64,000 nucleotides of DNA. Source: Nageia nagi (lineage: Eukaryota > Pinophyta). Positions 60,741-64,000 of the stretch are shown piece after piece. The translations under genes were made by a program, and so were the position numbers. Within the stretch, counting starts at the first letter, position 1. Each line of letters begins with the position of its first letter. The notes under the pieces were generated by a model that did no database searches, was not told the DNA's origin, and saw only the letters and a list, made by a program, of their open reading frames with translations. The stretch is taken from the NCBI GenBank assembly GCA_050084985.1, contig JBITNC010000001.1, positions 120,962,001 to 121,026,000 of the forward strand. Reading direction: 5' to 3'.

Positions 60741-61779
60741 ACTATAGCTATCAATAAGTGCACTATTATTATTTAGCAAGAGTTTTCATCCAACCAAGGA
60801 TACAAGAAAAAAATTCATAATTATGTAAACTAATGTGCATATTTTCATCACAATCCATAAAAAAATTATCATTTGTACAAAATACTTGCATCATTATTGC
60901 AAACTTAATCTTTACATGAGCAAAGATAATCAACATGTGCATAATCAAATATTCATATATCCAACATTTTATCATCACTAAATATCACTTAGGGGAGAGT
61001 ATAGTTGAGGTTGTTTTATTATAGATTAGGCTTTCACTTGGATCCCAAGTCCTACCAATCCTCAACCAGTTCACCTTAAGCAACGATATACACTCATAAG
61101 GAGAAGTACTAGCTATTTTTCAAGGTTGTGACATATGTTGGGTCAGCCAAATTAATTATCTTAATTAAGTTTTCAATTTTTCTCCTAGGTTATCAAGATA
61201 ATATTTGAATGAATGGATAGACATGTGGCATCACTACATATATGTATGTCCACCTATATGAAGTTAAATCTAGACCAATAGAGAATTTAGGAGCAATTAA
61301 GAAGTACGAACTTTTCACTACTTAGATCATCAAATTAAAAGGCTCCAATCCATCGTAGCCTCATCTCATGGCTCCAAAAGCAATTCATGTTGTGGAATAA
61401 ACGTATGGATGTATTCATTTTAGGTAAAACAATTTTTAATGTTTACATACTTTGTAAATAAAGTAAAAGTGAAAAATAAATAAAGTGCTTTAAACATGAA
61501 ACTACATCCAACATCATCCATAAGTATGAACCAAAGAGTCCAATGGGTTTTGTTTTAACCCCTAATGGATCTCTTTATAAAGGATCATAATTTTTAAGTA
61601 ACAAAAATGAATCTAAGAGTCCAATAGATTTTGTTACAACCCCTAATGGATCTCTATACAAAGGTTCATTATCAAACATTGAGGAATTATTCCCCTTGTT
61701 ACTTAAAATTGAACTTAGAATAATTCTTTATTTGCAATTTATCATCAAAAAATTTATAGCAAAAATATTTAAGAGAATT
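60741..61779 (-). other. Copia-1 leader, nothing coding recognised
   Basis: AT-rich. The phrase GAGTCCAATGGGTTTTGTT...AACCCCTAATGGATCTCT occurs twice (61537-61580 and 61617-61660), a direct repeat about 80 bp apart. The open frame 60769-60978 has no family features. Confidence 0.45.
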
Positions 61780-62310
61780 TTATCCATCCACATGCACTAG
61801 GAAAAAAATATTAACCCATGCATTTAAAAATTTTATCCACTTAGCAAAAACATGCCTTAGGACAAAAATTACACCATGCAAAAAATTTATCCACTTAGAA
61901 AAAACATGCACTAGGATAAAAAAATAAACCATGCATAAAAATTTTATCTACATAGCAAAAATCATGCATTAGAATAAAAGTTTAAACCATGCATTTAAAA
62001 ATTTTATCCAGTTAGCAAAAAACATGCACTAGGATAAAATTTTAAACCATGCAAAAATTTTATCCACTTAGCAAAAACATGCACTAGACAAAAAAATAAA
62101 CCATGCATAAAAAATTTATTTACATAGCAAAAATCATGCATTAGGATAAAATTTTAAACCATGCATTTAAAAATTTTATCCACTTAGCAAAAAATATACA
62201 CTAGAATAAAATTTTAAACCATGCAAAAATTAATTTTATCCATTCACATATGCAATAATCATGCATTAAGACAAAATATTAACCATGCATTCATAAAAAA
62301 TTCTCACCTT
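61780..62310 (-). repeat. Tandem array of about 60-70-bp A-rich units in the copia-1 leader
   Basis: About seven units with AACCATGCATTTAAAAATTT, TATCCACTTAGCAAAAA, then CATGCACTAGGATAAAA. Followed at 62320-62690 by poly-A/poly-T-rich low-complexity DNA. Confidence 0.85.
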
Positions 62311-62689
62311 TTTGTCTTAAATGCATGATAAAAAAAATCCCTCATTCTAATTTACACTAAGGTAAATAGATAATTTTAGTAAATAAAGAACTTTTAACCT
62401 TAAAAAAATTGCCCATAAAAAAAATTAGCCTAAAAAGATTTAACTTTAAAATATCAATACTAGTTATATTCATACTTAAAATAATCTCCTATTTTTAAAA
62501 AAAAACTTAAAAAAAATAGTAAGATTCCCCTATTTAAAGATAACATAAAAAAATGCTTAAAAAAAATCACCCTTTTTTTAAAAAAAGGAACCCCTTTTTT
62601 TTAAAATAAAACATATTTGTTTTGGCATATATATATATAAACTTTTTCAAATATATATAAGGTTTTAAAAAGAATAAAAAAGTATGCAT

Positions 62690-63040
62690 GCACATGCCTC
62701 AATGGAGCACAAGCTAGTAGGCCTCACCGCACTTGCCTTAAGGGGCCATGGTCGATAGGTCGTATCGCACACACCCATAGGGGGCCACCAAGTGGTTGAT
62801 CATGCTGCATATGCCCCAAGGGGGTTACGGGCTAGCTAGCCATGCCATGTGCACCCCAAGGGGGTGCAGGCTGGCTTGCCCCATCATGCACACCCCAAAG
62901 GGGATGTAGGATGATAGGTCATAGGTCAACAAGCCGCAAGCTAGCAAGTCACACTACGTGCACTCCACAGGGGACCACAGGCCAATAGGCTACACTATGA
63001 GCATCCCACAGGGGGCCATGGGCTAGTAGGGTTTTTTTTA
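62690..63040 (-). repeat. GC-rich tandem array of about 60-bp units in the copia-1 leader
   Basis: About six units built on CACCCCAAGGGGG, then a CAGGCTAGC-type block, then CATGCCATGTGCA. Base composition is strikingly GC-rich, with CG dinucleotides kept (for example CGTATCGCACAC), in a window that otherwise has few. It sits about 0.6 kb inside the primer-binding site, where a packaging or untranslated leader would be. Confidence 0.85.
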
Positions 63041-63601
63041 ATAAATAGGAAAAAATAAAAAATTGTTATTTGTTTTTTTAAATAGTATTTTCAAAAAATA
63101 TATTTACCATGCATGCATGCAATTTAATTTTGACAAACATATTAGTATTGTAAAAAAAAATGTAATAATAGCATTATAGTTAAAAAAAAATTGCAAAACC
63201 TTTAACTATTTCTGCACTAAGTACAAACTTGCAAATTTAAGCTATAATAACATATTATTGCAATATTTAAGCAAATTTATTCAAAACTTGCATATTATTA
63301 CTACACATTAAGCAATTTTTACTTAAAATTTTGCAACTAATAAACTAATGTATAGTAATAGTATAAGAATGAACTAACGTGTTAGTAATACCAAAAAATA
63401 GCAATTATATCTGCTTTGAATAAATTTTATTAAATAAAACTTGATAATCAAGGAACCAAAATGGTTGGTAATAAAGTAAAATTTGATAATGGATAATATA
63501 GGAGGGAGATTGTACCTTCAAGCTTTTTTTACCTCAATAAAGTAGATGAAGATAGAAGAGGAATGACCTTCAAAGATGCTGAAGAGGAGCCTCCAAGAAA
63601 A

Positions 63602-63612
63602 GCTCGATACCA
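63602..63612 (-). promoter_or_regulatory. Primer-binding site of copia-1 (initiator Met tRNA type)
   Basis: Minus strand TGGTATCGAGC, two bases after the 5' LTR end. It differs from TGGTATCAGAGC by loss of one A. Region 63041-63601 is otherwise AT-rich non-coding DNA. Confidence 0.85.
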
Positions 63613-63614
63613 CT

Positions 63615-64000
63615 TAAAGAAATTAACCCTTTTTGAATTAACTTCCAATCTACCAAGATCTCAATAAGGCACTTACAACATCAACACAAAACATAATAAC
63701 TCAATTCAACCTCACAAATAACACAAGATATAAAGTGATTCCTCCCTCCTTGGGAGTACATCCACTAACTAAGATCTTATTATTAGAACCTCTCTTACAA
63801 AATCTTTTCTCTCTCTTTCACACTCTAAATCTATAGCAAATCTTGCATTACAATTATGTAATCTAAGAGGGGAGGGTTCTTCTCTTTTTATAAGAATAAA
63901 CCCACTTTATATTTAACCCATTTTCTATTTTTAACCTCTTACCTATTTTTAATCCTATTCCTATTTTTTTCCCTTAATACTTTAAGGTATCTAAAGATAG
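63615..64000 (-). repeat. 5' LTR of copia-1 (cut by the window end)
   Basis: 386 bases visible of an expected ~420. Plus-strand edge TAAAGAAATTAACCC against TGAAGAAATTAACCC in the 3' LTR. Contains the CTCCTTGGGAGTACATCCAC block and ends inside TTAAGGTATCTAAAGATA, so the missing part is about 40-60 bases. Confidence 0.88.

Larger units (their letters stand above)
46908..64000 (-). mobile_element. Copia-1: Ty1/copia element, split by copia-2 and running off the window
   Basis: Two matching LTRs (46908-47329 and 63615 to beyond the end), a polypurine tract at the inner edge of one and a primer-binding site at the inner edge of the other define a minus-strand element. Its interior is 47330-51265 plus 60522-63614; 51266-60521 is a later insertion. 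Pol (48370-50760) has integrase, RT and RNase H relics. The 5' interior (60522-63600) is tandem-repeat DNA without a gag. It is inserted in the RT of Tat-2; the near-side target duplication is TGTAG (46903-46907), and the far one lies outside the window. Confidence 0.85.

Noticed and set aside
1-64000. tRNA or rRNA genes
   Set aside because: The only tRNA-like words are primer-binding sites next to LTRs; no cloverleaf or rRNA signature was recognised.

Overview
The window looks like intergenic DNA from a plant with a very large, repeat-packed nuclear genome. A conifer-type gymnosperm is my best guess, at low confidence. The DNA is very AT-rich and CG-poor, I found no intact host gene, and almost everything recognisable is a decayed transposable element, often one inside another. 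The recognisable protein relics are plant-type: Ty1/copia and Ty3 (Tat/Athila-like) polyproteins, an En/Spm (CACTA) transposase relative, PPR repeats, and a plant mobile domain (PMD) protein. All reading frames are broken by stops and frameshifts.

Layout. 1-2890: internal remnant and 3' LTR of a copia element (+). 4346-4838: LTR and primer-binding site of a second copia element (-). 4940-6460: relic of a PMD gene (-). 7720-9300: repeat-rich 3' end and LTR start of a Tat-like element (+). 10304-24762: a 14.5-kb CACTA transposon with 30-bp inverted ends and an ATG target duplication. It holds an En/Spm transposase relic (-), a Tat-like pol remnant (+, 14.7-20.1 kb), and a long array of about 250-bp units derived from a PPR gene. 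The array itself contains a copia solo LTR (23534-24027). 25845-26205: a PPR gene fragment just outside the CACTA element. 27509-34981: a Tat/Athila-like element with two 800-bp LTRs and gag but no pol (+). 35048-42125: a Ty3-like element with gag and protease only (-), one LTR of which is split by a 1.6-kb insertion. 42817-46907: 3' half of another Tat-like element (-). 46908 to beyond the window end: copia-1 (-), inserted into the reverse transcriptase of that Tat element. 51266-60521: copia-2 (-), a nearly complete 9.3-kb element with 2-kb LTRs, inserted into copia-1.

The nesting gives a relative order: Tat-2 is older than copia-1, which is older than copia-2; and within the CACTA element the PPR array is older than the solo LTR. 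No genes here work together as a host pathway. The most unusual object is the CACTA element. PPR-derived sequence lies near both of its ends in opposite orientation, so host-gene sequence may have become its subterminal repeat DNA.
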